From Limnoperna fortunei (taxonomy: Eukaryota; Mollusca; Bivalvia; Mytilida; Modiolidae): a DNA stretch of 64,000 bases. Below the pieces are notes generated by a model. That model saw nothing but the letters and a program-made list of their open reading frames with translations. It was not told the DNA's origin and ran no database searches. Made by a program: the position numbers and the translations under genes. The stretch spans positions 2,784,751 through 2,848,750 of the forward strand of contig OX104122.1 in NCBI GenBank assembly GCA_944474755.1, given 5' to 3'. Positions 24,553 to 38,100 of the stretch are shown in pieces (position 1 is the stretch's first letter; each line of letters begins with the position of its first letter).

Positions 24553-24730
24553 CGCTTGCCCTACTACTGGTCAAATAAACTATGTCCTTTTTCAAATCCT
24601 CTGAATTTCATCTTGGGGTTCCAACAATGAAAACACCCATGTTAGGTTAAAGAGGAAAATGCAGAAAAAAGGTTACTTGTAAAAACAATAAATTTAATCA
24701 AATTAAGAAAATTCAAATTATAGAACAAAT

Positions 24731-25075
24731 GTAACATGATCAAGTTTATTTGTAAAAATCTGTTGATTCTATTGTTTCCTGACAGCATCTGGTTCCTGGT
24801 GTAAATCAGATATTAACTGAGGTACCAGTCTCTACACTGCGTAACATGATCAGGTTTATCTGTAAAAATCTGTTAATTCTATTGTTTCCTGGCAGCATCT
24901 GGTTCCTGGTCCAAATCAGATATTAACTAAGGTACCAGTCTCAACACTGCGTAACATGATCAGGTTTATCTGTAAAAATCTGTTAATTCTATTGTTTCCT
25001 GGCAGCATCTGGTTCCTGGTCCAAATCAGATATCAATTAAGCTACCAGTCTATACATTGTGTACTGTGATCAGGT
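24731..25075. repeat. 110-bp tandem repeat
   Basis: Three units starting at GTAACATGATCA (24731, 24841, 24951), each containing TCTATTGTTTCCTG, GCATCTGGTTCCTGGT and GGTACCAGTCTC. A further partial piece (GCATCTGGTTCCTGGTCCAA) occurs at about 25358-25420, beyond a SINE. Confidence 0.93.
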
Positions 25076-25172
25076 TATTTAGTTGTTGTGATATAGCTGC
25101 AGTATTGCTGAATTATTGATTAAACACTGGAACTTAAGAGAAAAACTTGATTATATAATATATCATAATAAT

Positions 25173-25345
25173 AAGCGGCCTCAGTGGCCAAGTGGTTAAG
25201 GTAGTCAATGTAATCAGCTATTGAATACCAACAATGAGGTTGTGAGTTTGAGTCCAACTTTGGGCAGGGTGCGCTTGAATAAATTGACATGGGTTCTCAT
25301 ACCAAAGGTACGTGTAAGGGGCGTTACACAAAACAAATAAATGTA
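25173..25345 (+). mobile_element. tRNA-derived SINE, second type
   Basis: The head GCGGCCTCAGTGGCCAAGTG has an A box TGGCCAAGTGG at 25185-25195 and a B box-like AGTTTGAGTCC at 25245-25255. The head matches the other SINEs. After GGGCAGGGTGCGCTTGAATA the body differs (GACATGGGTTCTCATACC, then GGGGCGTTACAC) and the tail is AAACAAATAAATG. It is too long, and its B box too imperfect, to be a functional tRNA. It sits between pieces of the 110-bp repeat. Confidence 0.75.
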
Positions 25346-25794
25346 AATATAGTTGAATGCATCTGGTTCCTGGTCCAAATCAGATAGCAGTTATGGTACC
25401 AATCTCCACATTGTTCAGGTCTGTATTTGTACCCTTATCAGTGACCAGGCTTTAAAAATAAAGGAAAACATCGTTATGAAAATGTAACTAAACAGGTTGA
25501 ATTAATTTTTCGAGTTATCTCCCTTAGACAAACTAATAAAGTAGAAAGGTAATTAATTTAAACATTTTTTGTTGATGTTAATTTTTATTTTTAAATACCT
25601 TAAATGTTAATATAATTTAAATATTTGAAAAAAATTAGAGAAAAAAAAATTTCATTTTTTAATTAAAAATAGCTTTAAATATAAACCTTTAGGGAAGAAA
25701 TACATGTAGGCCAAAACATAACACAATCAAAAACAATCCTCTTTGTGTGGTTGAGATTCTTTACATTAAAATTATTTACTGAATATACCTATAG
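25346..25794. other. Partial 110-bp unit then AT-rich spacer
   Basis: About 25358-25420 is a fragment of the 110-bp tandem unit. The rest is very AT-rich with no recognisable feature. Confidence 0.5.
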
Positions 25795-26625
25795 TTTTAA
25801 GTAAGCCTCGGGTCAAGAGGAGATCACCTAGTATAGCTGTAAGTAAGCCTCAGGTCAAGGGGACATCACCTATAGCAGTAAGTAAGCCTCGGGTCAAGAG
25901 GAGATCACCTATAGCTGTAAGTAAGCATCAGGTCAAGGTGAGATCACCTATAGCAGTAAGTAAGCCTCGGGTCAAGAAGAGATCACCCATAGCTGTAAGT
26001 AAGCCTCAGGTCAAGGGGAGATCACCTAGTATAGCTGTAAGTAAGCCTCAGGTCAAGGGGAGATCCCCTATAGCAGTAAGTAAGCCTCGGGTCAAGAGGA
26101 GATCACCCATAGCTGTAAGTAAGCCTCAGTTCAAGGGGAGATCACCTAGTATAGCTGAAAGTAAGCCTCGGGTCTAGAGGAGATCACTTATAACTGTAAG
26201 TAAGTCTCAGGTCAAGGGGAGATCACCTATAGCTCTAAGTAAGCCTCAGGTCAAGGTGAGATCACCTAGTATAGCTGAAAGTAAGCCTTGGGTCTAGAGG
26301 AGTTCACTTATAACTGTTAGTAAGCATTAGGGTCAAAGGGAGATCACCTAGTATAGCTGAAAATAAGCCCCGGATCAAGATGAGATCACTTATAACCTAA
26401 GCCTCAGGCCAAGGGGATATCACCTACAGCTGTAAGTAGGACCCAGGTCAAAGGGAGATCACCCATAGCTGTAAGTAAGCCTCGGGTCAAGGGGAGATCA
26501 CATAGCATAGCTGAAAGTAAGCCTCGGGTCAAAAGGAGATCACTTTTAACTGTGAGTAAGCCTTAGGTCAAGTGGAGATCACCCATAGCTGTAAATAAGC
26601 CTCAGGTGAAGGGGAGATCAATTAA
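25795..26625. repeat. 39/42-bp minisatellite (AAGCCTCGGGTCAAG)
   Basis: About 20 units with GTAAGTAAGCCTC(G/A)GGTCAAG, then (A/G)GGAGATCACCTA and (GTA)TAGCTG. Unit lengths are 39 and 42 bp, both multiples of three, which creates a spurious SKPxVKxRSPIAV-repeat frame at 25938-26177. Later units are diverged. Confidence 0.92.
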
Positions 26626-27458
26626 ACTTCAAAAGATTGGAAATAAATGCAAATAACTGAACAAAAATAATTTTTCCAGGAATAAAAATCATTATGCTTT
26701 AGTGTGACTTTTATCAGCTTTTATTTGGATATCATGCACAAATTAAATGTATATAAATTATAAATCCTAAATTTTGCCTGAAAAAGAAATATAATTTGTT
26801 TTAAACATGCTATATAATGATACAATTTTAATTTAAAATGAAACCAAAAAAATGGGGAAAATGTTTTACTTTCAAAGTATAATTTGTTTCAAACATGTTA
26901 TATAATCTGATCATTATAAACTTTTAATTTGAAATTAAACCAAAAAATGTGGGGGGAAATGTTTACACTGTGTAATGACAATTGTGTGTGTACAATATAC
27001 ATGTGAGCAATACTCACAGGTGTCACTGCTGTTGGTTATTTCCGTGTCAAACTCAGCATCATGGCATGCAGTGCTCTTTTACTAGTCTGTTGCCATAGCA
27101 AAAAGTATAAAAAGCTGCAGTTATGTCATCAGAAAGCTAGTGAAGATGTTTACCACTGGTCACACTCATCCCCATGAAGGTATGTCCGGACTGCAGAAAG
27201 GGAAGGTTCCCAGTGCTGGTAAAGTCATGAAGGGTCCTTGTTGAGAGAAAAACCTGCTGCACCTACATCTTGAGATGAAGATGCCAACACCTCAAGCAGT
27301 CACATGGACTCGAGACTGGACGTTATCGAACACAGTCAAGATGTACATGGAATGATAGAGATGATGGATAATTCCATTGAATTCCATCTCACACTCCGGT
27401 TCTCAGATGACAAATCCAGAAGCCTAAAAATATAACAAGAAGATAATAGTGTACTTGG
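26626..27458. other. AT-rich then mixed-composition non-coding DNA
   Basis: 26640-26960 holds two related AT-rich segments (ATAATTTGTTT(T/C)AAACATG at about 26790 and 26880). 27000-27440 is less AT-rich but has no open frame of note. No gene recognised. Confidence 0.45.
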
Positions 27459-27508
27459 AATTGTTTTTATTTAACACCACTTTCATTAAGTATTTCAGCT
27501 ATACCAGC
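27459..27508 (-). mobile_element. SINE 3' fragment
   Basis: TTTTTATTTAACACCACTTT, then CATTAAGTATTTCAGCTATA, matches the minus-strand 3' end of the SINE at 23732-23993. The open frame beginning at 27449 starts inside it and is not credible as a gene. Confidence 0.6.
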
Positions 27509-27836
27509 TATACCTTGTCAATTAAGTGTCCAGCCTGCCTGCAGTGTAGTGTACATGGAAACATGAAATTTGTTGACAGTGAATGTATGATGTACATGCT
27601 AAATACAGAGGGCAGAGAGAGGTATCCGCTTCATGCACAGACCCTGAAATGGATGCTTACAAGCAGAACAAATGGGGAGTTTGTTGGACCTACTACTTGA
27701 GATGTCTACATTCCAGTTTCCATAATTAGCTATTTAAATTTTACAAGAAAATCCAAGCGAAGAAACCTGGTCCTAATCCTGGAGCACCGATTGTTGCCTT
27801 AAGCATTGTGTTACTCGATTTACCAATTAGGAATAA

Positions 27837-28050
27837 CAAGACACAAGAGATAACAAGTGTGGACTGTGAGCACGCTCACAAAGGGATACCCACCGCTTCG
27901 CTTTCAAGTCCAATCATCTCCCCTTAATGATATCCGATATCAATAAAAAATCCTTCATGCACATTTACATATAATGTACTTTTTTTATGCTAAGTTTCAT
28001 TAAATTTCATCAAGCGGCTTAGGATGAGTTGCACTTACATGGGGATATAC

Positions 28051-28083
<33 letters not shown>

Positions 28084-28547
28084 CCCCAAACAAGTTTGTG
28101 GGGGGTATAATTAGCCTGGATGAACTGTCCCCACCAAGACACAAGAGATAATTAGCCCGCATGAACTGTCCCCACTAAGACACAAGAGATAAATAGCCAC
28201 GATGAACTGTCCCTACCAAGACACAAGAGATAATTAGCCTAGATGAACTGTCCCCACCAAAACACAGAGAGATTAACCCGATGAACTGTCCCACCAAGAC
28301 ACAAGAGATAATTAGCCCTGTTGAACTGTCCCCACCAAGACACAAGAGATAATTAGCCCGGATAAACTGTCCCCACCAAGACACAAGAGATAAATAGCCG
28401 GGATGAACTGTCCCCACCAAGACACAAGAGATAATTAGCCCTGATGAACTGTCCCAACCAAGACACAAGAGATAATTAGCCCGATTAACTGTCCCCACCA
28501 AGACACAAGAGATAATAAACCTGAATGAACTGTCCCCACCATGTCTG
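27837..28547. repeat. 41-bp minisatellite, interrupted by an insertion
   Basis: About 10 units with GACACAAGAGATAATTAGCC, then GATGAACTGTCCCCACCAA, at 28108-28547. A matching piece (AAGACACAAGAGATA) lies at 27838-27852, on the other side of the element at 27853-28107. This suggests the array once spanned both sides. Confidence 0.85.
27853..28107. mobile_element. Short non-autonomous interspersed element ending in a CCCCCC/GGGGGG hairpin
   Basis: It begins ACAAGTGTGGACTGTGAGC, contains TTTCATTAAATTTCATCAAG and an ACAGACAGACAGACAGAG stretch, and ends in a stem, TATACCCCCC (28078-28087) and GGGGGGTATA (28100-28109), with AAACAAGTTTGT between. The junctions restore a perfect 41-bp repeat unit (GAGATA joined to ATTAGCC), so it inserted into that array, perhaps with a 2-3-bp TA/ATA target duplication. 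The motif combination is common in bivalve genomes to my knowledge; the class is unknown to me. Confidence 0.65.
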
Positions 28548-28559
28548 TATGAACAGAAC

Positions 28560-29604
28560 GTCAAACAAGTTTGCCAGAGATTATAGAACTGAATACAAAA
28601 ATATGACTGAGAAGATAAAGATAGCTGGAACTTGTTTTTACCCTAGATAAACAAATTTACGCATATTTTCAGTTTTGTCTTTTAGCACATATTTATTGAA
28701 AAAGAATTTTGAGAAATAGCTTTTAAATAGCAGGATCGGAATAAATGTATTGAACATGTAAACACAAGTTGTTATTGAACTTGCTTAGAAAAAAAATGTG
28801 ATTTCATATAGCTAAAAACAGAAAACAAGGCAAACCTAAAATTAACATCACAGTGGATGATCGTTATGGAAGCCTGACATTTTCCCTTGCAATAGAGACA
28901 GTAACAGAATACATTTTGCTTCAGTTCACCAGAATTAGCTTTGTTGAAAGCCAAGGGAGCTTGGTTGAGCGGTTTTGAAGTAGAGTGTCCAGGTTGACAT
29001 TAAGACTGTGCTGCAAACCTAGCTGTATCAAGCTGCACCACAGTCAGAGTATACCATGAGGAAGGAAATAGGGACCTAGCTTGCACTCTAAGGGATACCG
29101 GTGAAGTATACAACCACATATGGTGATGAGAGATCAGCCAATGGAATAGAGGAGAGCCTTGCACCCACTGTGTAAAGTCGAAAGGCTTGCTGACCATGTG
29201 CACCTTGGACAGACACAGTTCCAAACAGCTACGGTAGCCTAGTTAAGTGATACATGTATATAGGATCTCACATTGGTACGATTGGATTATAGGATTTTTT
29301 CCAATCAAGATAGTTAAATTTCAATAATTTAACTAACTTAGGGATCAGATGCTTCATCTAGCTTGGTCTGAAATCTACAACTTTACAAATGTTGACGTGA
29401 TTACTGTTGCCGGGCAACTTGTTGATTTGGTACGGACAGAACACCACGAATATACAGTACCATTGGGTCTTTGGCGCTGTAAGAACAAAAGTATATCATG
29501 TATATATTTCAATGCACATTTATTAAGAGATAGCCGGCTTGGGTAACAGAGTGTGTATTTTATAGTATAATTAGTTGTTTATCATTTGCATTACAAAACA
29601 GCTC
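28560..29604. other. Unique non-coding DNA
   Basis: AT-rich with a more mixed part at 28980-29240. The minus-strand frame 29000-29224 shows no recognisable domain. Nothing supported. Confidence 0.45.
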
Positions 29605-29605
29605 A

Positions 29606-29672
29606 TCTTCTATTGATCATGTGGTCAGCAAACACTAAAAAATTGCTAAAAGTGGTGTTAAACATCATACAT
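29606..29672 (+). mobile_element. Internally deleted SINE fragment
   Basis: TCTATTGATCATGTGGTCAG (SINE region between the A and B boxes) is joined directly to AAAAATTGCTAAAAGTGGTG then TTAAACATCAT (SINE 3' end). The middle of the element is missing. Confidence 0.65.
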
Positions 29673-29699
29673 GAAACCATCGGAATGTCTACTCGCATG

Positions 29700-29828
29700 T
29701 CATAAACCTGTGCAATGCCAGGTGTCGATAAACCAGTGCAATGACAGGTGTCAATTAACCTGCAATGCCAGGTGTGGATAAACCTGTGCAATGCCAGATG
29801 TCCATTAACCTGTGCAATGCCAGGGGTC
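29700..29828. repeat. 26-bp minisatellite
   Basis: Five units of TGTGCAATGCCAGGTGTCGA then TAAACC, with small indels. Confidence 0.88.
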
Positions 29829-30204
29829 GAGACCGTTACCTTTTACTGTCTGTCAATAAAGATTGCGGGAAATACGTACAATAAAAAATTGCATTGATAT
29901 AAATTAAAAGGTAATTTGTTGCAGCAATGCATAAATAAATTCAATGAGAATACTGACTTTTGATTGGCTGGAAAATATTTTATATCAGAGGATGGAAACA
30001 TACTGATCGTCATGGAGATACGCATCCTTTGATGTCGTATATTACTCCGCGGGAAACTAACAGTTTTTGTGTTAAACTCTTTTTTCAAAAATGTGCAGCC
30101 ACAAAAAATAAATGTGTAGAGTTTATTCTATTATTTGAATTTATTTATAAGTAATAATTAAAAAAAATATTTTCTCCTTCAATGGAGAAAATATATTTTG
30201 CGTA
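29829..30204. other. AT-rich spacer with diverged 37-bp-like sequence
   Basis: At about 29885-29945 AAAAGGTAATTTGTTGCAGC followed by AATGCATAAAT resembles the unit of the following array. The remainder is unique. A small stem (ATTTTCTCC and GGAGAAAAT) lies at about 30168-30191. Confidence 0.45.
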
Positions 30205-31968
30205 GTTAATACTTGATTAATTAAGAACTAACGGTAATTTATTGCATCAATGATTACTTAAGAACTAATGGTAATTTATTGCATCAATGATTACTTAAGA
30301 ACTAATGGTAATTTATTGCATCAATGATTACTTAAGAACTAACGGTAATTTATTGCATCAATGATTACTTAAGAACTAACGGTAATTTATTGCATCAATG
30401 ATTACTTAAGAACTAATGGTAATTTATTGCATCAATGATTACTTAAGAACTAACGGTAATTTATTGCATCAATGATTACTTAAGAACTAACGGTAATTTA
30501 TTGCATCAATGATTACTTAAGAACTAACGGTAATTTATTGCATCAATGATTACTTAAGAACTAACGGTAATTTATTGCATCAATGATTACTTAAGAACTA
30601 ACGGTAATTTATTGCATCAATGATTACTTAAGAACTAACGGTAATTTATTGCATCAATGATTACTTAAGAACTAACGGTAATTTATTGCATCAATGATTA
30701 CTTAAGAACTAACGGTAATTTATTGCATCAATGATTACTTAAGAACTAACGGTAATTTATTGCATCAATGATTACTTAAGAACTAACGGTAATTTATTGC
30801 ATCAATGATTACTTAAGAACTAATGGTAATTTATTGCATCAAAGACTACTTAAGAACTAACGGTAATTTATTGCATCAATGATTACTTAAGAACTAACGG
30901 TAATTTATTGCATCAATGATTACTTAAGAACTAATGGTAATTTATTGCATCAATGATTACTTAAGAACTAATGGTAATTTATTGCATCAATGATTACTTA
31001 AGAACTAATGGTAATTTATTGCATCAATGATTACTTAAGAACTAATGGTAATTTATTGCATCAATGATTACTTAAGAACTAACGGTAATTTATTGCATCA
31101 ATGATTACTTAAGAACTAACGGTAATTTATTGCATCAATGATTACTTAAGAACTAGCGGTAATTTATTGCATCAATGATTACTTAAGAACTAATGTTAAT
31201 TTATTGCATCAATGATTACTTAAGAACTAATGTTAATTTATTGCATCAATGATTACTTAAGAACTAATGGTAATTTATTGCATCATTGATTACTTAAGAA
31301 CTAACGGTAATTTATTGCATCAATGATTACTTAAGAACTAACGGTAATTTATTGCATCAATGATTACTTAAGAACTAATGGTAATTTATTGCATCAATGA
31401 TTACTTAAGAACTAACGGTAATTTATTGCATCAATGATTACTTAAGAACAAACGGTAATTTATTGCATCAATGATTACTTAAGAACTAATGGTAATTTAT
31501 TGCATCAATGATTACTTAAGAACTAACGGTAATTTATTGCATCAATGATTACTTAAGAACTAATGGTAATTTATTGCAGCAATGATTACTTAAGAACTAA
31601 CGGTAATTTATTGCATCAATGATTACTTAAGAACTAATGGTAATTTATTGCAGCAATGATTACTTAAGAACTAATGGTAATTTATTGCATCAATGATTAC
31701 TTAAGAACTAATGGTAATTTATTGCATCAATGATTACTTAAGAACTAATGGTAATTTATTGCATCAATGATTACTTAAGAACTAATGGTAATTTATTGCA
31801 TCAATGATTACTTAAGAACTAACGGTAATTTATTGCATCAATGATTACTTAAGAACTAATGGTAATTTATTGCATCAATGATTACTTAATAAGAACTAAC
31901 GGTAATTTATTGCAGCAATGATTACTTAAGAACTAATGGTAATTTATTTCATCAATGATTACTTAATA
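30205..31968. repeat. 37-bp minisatellite array
   Basis: About 47 units of GATTACTTAAGAACTAA(C/T)G then GTAATTTATTGCATCAAT, very homogeneous. The C/T variant in AACTAACGG/AACTAATGG is the main polymorphism; rare variants include GCAGCAATG and one 3-bp insertion near 31890. Confidence 0.97.
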
Positions 31969-32116
31969 TCTTATGTTAATGACTATAGTATGTCAACTAC
32001 AGAAAAATGGGTGCTTACCAGTTCCATTGCAATGGTATTGCCATAACAACCAAGTATCAAACTAGAGTGCCACTTGGTTAGGACTGTCTTACGCATTTAT
32101 CATTGGTCATTGTGGC
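31969..32116. other. Junction sequence between two arrays
   Basis: Unique sequence of about 150 bp. No feature seen. Confidence 0.4.
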
Positions 32117-35100
32117 CAATTAATCTGGGTCTATAAAGAGCTCTTTTGATGCAGACTTACAGGTACAATTAATTTGGGTATATAAAGAGCTCTTTTGATG
32201 CAGACTTACAGGTACAAATTAATTTGGGTCTATAAAGAGCTCTTTTGATGCAGACTTACAGGTACAATTAATTTGGGTCTATAAAGAGCTCTTTTGATGC
32301 AGACTTACAGGTACAATTAATTTGGGTCTACAAAGAGCTCTTTTGGTGCAGACTTACAGGTACAATTAATTAGGATCTATAAAGAGCTCTTTTGATGCAG
32401 ACTTACAGGTACAATTAATTTGGATCTATAAAGAGCTCTTTTGATGCAGACTTACAGGTACAAATTAATTTGGATCTAGAAAGAGCTCTTTTGATGCAGA
32501 CTTACAGGTACAATTAATCTGGGTCTATAAAGAGCTCTTTTGATGCAGACTTACAGGTACAATTAATTTGGGTCTATAAAGAGCTCTTTTGATGCAGACT
32601 TACAGGTACAATTAATTTGGGTCTATAAAGAGCTCTTTTGATGCAGACTTACAGGTACAATTAATTTGGATCTATAAAGAGCTCTTTTGATGCAGACTTA
32701 CAGGTACAAATTAATTAGGATCTATAAAGAGCTCTTTTGATGCAGACTTACAGGTACAATTAATTTGGATCTATAAAGAGCTCTTTTGATGCAGACTTAC
32801 AGGTACAAATTAATTTGGATCTATAAAGAGCTCTTTTGATGCAGACTTACAGGTACAATTAATCTGGGTCTATAAAGAGCTCTTTTGATGCAGACTTACA
32901 GGTACAAATTAATTTGGGTCTATAAAGAGCTCTTTTGATGCAGACTTACAGGTACAATTAATTTGGGTCTATAAAGAGCTCTTTTGGTGCAGACTTACAG
33001 GTACAAATTAATTTGGGTCTATAAAGAGCTCTTTTGATGCAGACTTACAGGTACAATTAATTTGGGTCTATAAAGAGCTCTTTTGATGCAGACTTACAGG
33101 TACAAATTAATTTGGGTCTATAAAGAGCTCTTTTGATGCAGACTAACAGGTACAATTAATTTGGGTCTATAAAGAGCTCTTTTGATGCAGACTTACAGGT
33201 ACAATTAATTTGGGTCTATAAAGAGCTCTTTTGATGCAGACTTACAGGTACAATTAATTTGGGTCTATAAAGAGCTCTTTTGATGCAGACTTACAGGTAC
33301 AAATTAATTTGGGTCTATAAAGAGCTCTTTTGATGCAGACTTACAGGTACAATTAATTTGGGTCTATAAAGAGCTCTTTTGATGCAGACTTACAGGTACA
33401 ATTAATTTGGATCTATAAAGAGCTCTTTTGATGCAGACTTACAGGTACAAATTAATTTGGGTCTATAAAGAGCTCTTTTGATGCAGACTTACAGGTACAA
33501 TTAATTTGGGTCTATAAAGAGCTCTTTTGATGCAGACTTACAGGTACAAATTAATTTGGGTCTATAAAGAGCTCTTTTGATGCAGACTTACAGGTACAAT
33601 TAATTTGGATCTATAAAGAGCTCTTTTGATGCAGACTTACAGGTACAATTAATTTGGGTCTATAAAGAGCTCTTTTGATGCAGACTTACAGGTACAATTA
33701 ATTTGGGTCTATAAAGAGCTCTTTTGATGCAGACTTACAGGTACAATTAATTTGGGTCTACAAAGAGCTCTTTTGATGCAGACTTACAGGTACAATTAAT
33801 TTGGGTCTATAAAGAGCTCTTTTGATGCAGACTTACAGGTACAATTAATTTGGGTCTATAAAGAGCTCTTTTGGTGCAGACTTACAGGTACAATTAATTA
33901 GGATCTATAAAGAGCTCTTTTGATGCAGACTTACAGGTACAATTAATCTGGGTCTATAAAGAGCTCTTTTGGTGCAGACTTACAGGTACAATTAATTTGG
34001 ATCTATAAAGAGCTCTTTTGATGCAGACTTACAGGTACAAATTAATTTGGATCTATAAAGAGCTCTTTTGATGCAGACTTACAGGTACAATTAATTTGGA
34101 TCTATAAAGAGCTCTTTTGATGCAGACTTACATGTACAAATTAATTTGGGTCTATAAAGAGCTCTTTTGATGCAGACTTACAGGTACAATTAATTTGGGT
34201 CTATAAAGAGCTCTTTTGATGCAGACTTACAGGTACAAATTAATTTGGGTCTATAAAGAGCTCTTTTGATGCAGACTTACAGGTACAAATTAATTTGGAT
34301 CTATAAAGAGCTCTTTTGATGCAGACTTACAGGTACAAATTAATTGGGTCTATAAAGAGCTCTTTTGATGCAGACTTACAGGTACAATTAATTAGGATCT
34401 ATAAAGAGATCTTTTGATGCAGACTTACAGGTACAATTAATTTAGATCTATAAAGAGCTCTTTTGATGCAGACTTACAGGTACAAATTAATTTGGGTCTA
34501 TAAAGAGCTCTTTTGATGCAGACTTACAGGTACAATTAATTTGGGTCTATAAAGAGCTCTTTTGATGCAGACTTACAGGTACAAATTAATTTGGGTCTAT
34601 AAAGAGCTCTTTTGATGCAGACTTACAGGTACAATTAATTTGGGTCTATAAAGAGCTCTTTTGATGCAGACTTACAGGTACAATTAATTTGGATCTATAA
34701 AGAGCTCTTTTGATGCAGACTTACAGGTACAATTAATTTGGATCTATAAAGAGCTCTTTTGATGCAGACTTACAGGTACAAATTAATTTGGGTCTATAAA
34801 GAGCTCTTTTGATGCAGACTTACAGGTACAATTAATTTGGGTCTATAAAGAGCTCTTTTGATGCAGACTTACAGGTACAAATTAATTTGGGTCTATAAAG
34901 AGCTCTTTTGATGCAGACTTACAGGTACAATTAATTTGGATCTATAAAGAGCTCTTTTGATGAAGACTTACAGGTACAATTAATTTGGGTCTATAAAGAG
35001 CTCTTTTGATGCAGACTTACATGTACAATTAATTTGGGTCTATAAAGAGCTCTTTTGATGCAGACTTACAGGTACAATTAATTTGGATCTATAAAGAGCT

Positions 35101-38100
35101 CTTTTGGTGCAGACTTACAGGTACAATTAATTAGGATCTATAAAGAGCTCTTTTGGTGCAGACTTACAGGTACAAATTAATTTGGGTCTATAAAGAGCTC
35201 TTTTGATGCAGACTTACAGGTACAATTAATTTGGGTCTATAAAGAGCTCTTTTGATGCAGACTTACAGGTACAATTAATTTGGGTCTATAAAGAGCTCTT
35301 TTGATGCAGACTTACAGGTACAATTAATTAGGATCTATAAAGAGCTCTTTTGGTGCAGACTTACAGGTACAAATTAATTTGGGTCTATAAAGAGCTCTTT
35401 TGATGCAGACTTACAGGTACAATTAATTTGGGTCTATAAAGAGCTCTTTTGATGCAGACTTACAGGTACAATTAATTAGGATCTATAAAGAGCTCTTTTG
35501 GTGCAGACTTACAGGTACAAATTAATTTGGGTCTATAAAGAGCTCTTTTGATGCAGACTTACAGGTACAATTAATTTGGGTCTATAAAGAGCTCTTTTGA
35601 TGCAGACTTACAGGTACAAATTAATTTGGGTCTATAAAGAGCTCTTTTGATGCAGACTTACAGGTACAATTAATTTGGATCTATAAAGAGCTCTTTTGAT
35701 GAAGACTTACAGGTACAATTAATTTGGGTCTATAAAGAGCTCTTTTGATGCAGACTTACATGTACAATTAATTTGGGTCTATAAAGAGCTCTTTTGATGC
35801 AGACTTACAGGTACAATTAATTTGGGTCTATAAAGAGCTCTTTTGATGCAGACTTACAGGTACAATTAATTAGGATCTATAAAGAGCTCTTTTGGTGCAG
35901 ACTTACAGGTACAATTAATTTGGGTCTATAAAGAGCTCTTTTGATGCAGACTTACAGGTACAGATTAATTTGGGTCTATAACGAGCTCTTTTGATGCAGA
36001 CTTACAGGTACAATTAATTTGGGTCTATAAAGAGCTCTTTTGATGCAGACTTACAGGTACAATTAATTTGGATCTATAAAGAGCTCTTTTGATGCAGACT
36101 TACAGGTACAATTAATTTGGATCTATAAAGAGCTCTTTTGATGCAGACTTACAGGTACAATTAATCTGGGTCTATAAAGAGCTCTTTTGGTGCAGACTTA
36201 CAGGTACAATTAATTTGGGTCTATAAAGAGCTCTTTTGATGCAGACTTACAGGTACAATTAATTTGGATCTATAAAGAGCTCTTTTGATGCAGACTTACA
36301 GGTACAATTAATCTGGGTCTATAAAGAGCTCTTTTGGTGCAGACTTACAGGTACAATTAATTTGGGTCTATAAAGAGCTCTTTTGATGCAGACTTACAGG
36401 TACAATTAATTTGGATCTATAAAGAGCTCTTTTGATGCAGACTTACAGGTACAAATTAATTTGGGTCTATAAAGAGCTCTTTTGATGCAGACTTACAGGT
36501 ACAATTAATTTGGGTCTATAAAGAGCTCTTTTGATGCAGACTTACAGGTACAAATTAATTTGGGTCTATAAAGAGCTCTTTTGATGCAGACTTACAGGTA
36601 CAAATTAATTTGGATCTATAAAGAGCTCTTTTGATGCAGACTTACAGGTACAAATTAATTTGGGTCTATAAAGAGCTCTTTTGATGCAGACTTACAGGTA
36701 CAAATTAATTTGGGTCTATAAAGAGCTCTTTTGATGCAGACTTACAGGTACAATTAATTTGGGTCTATAAAGAGCTCTTTTGATGCAGACTTACAGGTAC
36801 AATTAATTAGGATCTATAAAGAGCTCTTTTGATGCAGACTTACAGGTACAATTAATTTGGATCTATAAAGAGCTCTTTTGATGCAGACTTACAGGTACAA
36901 ATTAATTTGGATCTATAAAGAGCTCTTTTGATGCAGACTTACAGGTACAATTAATCTGGGTCTATAAAGAGCTCTTTTGATGCAGACTTACAGGTACAAT
37001 TAATTTGGGTCTATAAAGAGCTCTTTTGATGCAGACTTACAGGTACAATTAATTTGGATCTATAAAGAGCTCTTTTGATGCAGACTTACAGGTACAAATT
37101 AATTTGGATCTATAAAGAGCTCTTTTGATGCAGACTTACAGGTACAATTAATCTGGGTCTATAAAGAGCTCTTTTGATGCAGACTTACAGGTACAAATTA
37201 ATTTGGGTCTATAAAGAGCTCTTTTGATGCAGACTTACAGGTACAATTAATTTGGATCTATAAAGAGCTCTTTTGATGCAGACTTACAGGTACAAATTAA
37301 TTTGGATCTATAAAGAGCTCTTTTGATGCAGACTTACAGGTACAATTAATCTGGGTCTATAAAGAGCTCTTTTGATGCAGACTTACAGGTACAAATTAAT
37401 TTGGGTCTATAAAGAGCTCTTTTGATGCAGACTTACAGGTACAATTAATTTGGGTCTATAAAGAGCTCTTTTGGTGCAGACTTACAGGTACAATTAATTT
37501 GGGTCTATAAAGAGCTCTTTTGATGCAGACTTACAGGTACAATTAATCTGGGTCTATAAAGAGCTCTTTTGATGCAGACTTACAGGTACAATTAATTTGG
37601 GTCTATAAAGAGCTCTTTTGATGCAGACTTACAGGTACAATTAATTTGGATCTATAAAGAGCTCTTTTGATGCAGACTTACAGGTACAAATTAATTTGGG
37701 TCTATAAAGAGCTCTTTTAATGCAGACTTACAAGTACAATTAATTTGGGTCTATAAAGAGCTCTTTTGATGCAGACTTACAGGTACAAATTAATTTGGGT
37801 CTATAAAGAGCTCTTTTGGTGCAGACTTACAGGTACAATTAATTTGGGTCTATAAAGAGCTCTTTTGATGCAGACTTACAGGTACAATTAATCTGGGTCT
37901 ATAAAGAGCTCTTTTGATGAAGACTTACAGGTACAATTAATTTGGGTCTATAAAGAGCTCTTTTGATGCAGACTTACAGGTACAATTAATTAGGATCTAT
38001 AAAGAGCTCTTTTGATGCAGACTTACAGGTACAGATTAATTTGGGTCTATAAAGAGCTCTTTTGATGCAGACTTACAGGTACAGATTAATTTGGGTCTAT

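Noticed and set aside
25173..25260. Possible tRNA gene
   Set aside because: A and B boxes are present, but no acceptor stem is evident and a SINE-like body and tail follow.
25938..26177. SKPxVKxRSPIAV repeat peptide
   Set aside because: It results from a 39/42-bp minisatellite; neighbouring units in the same array have stops.
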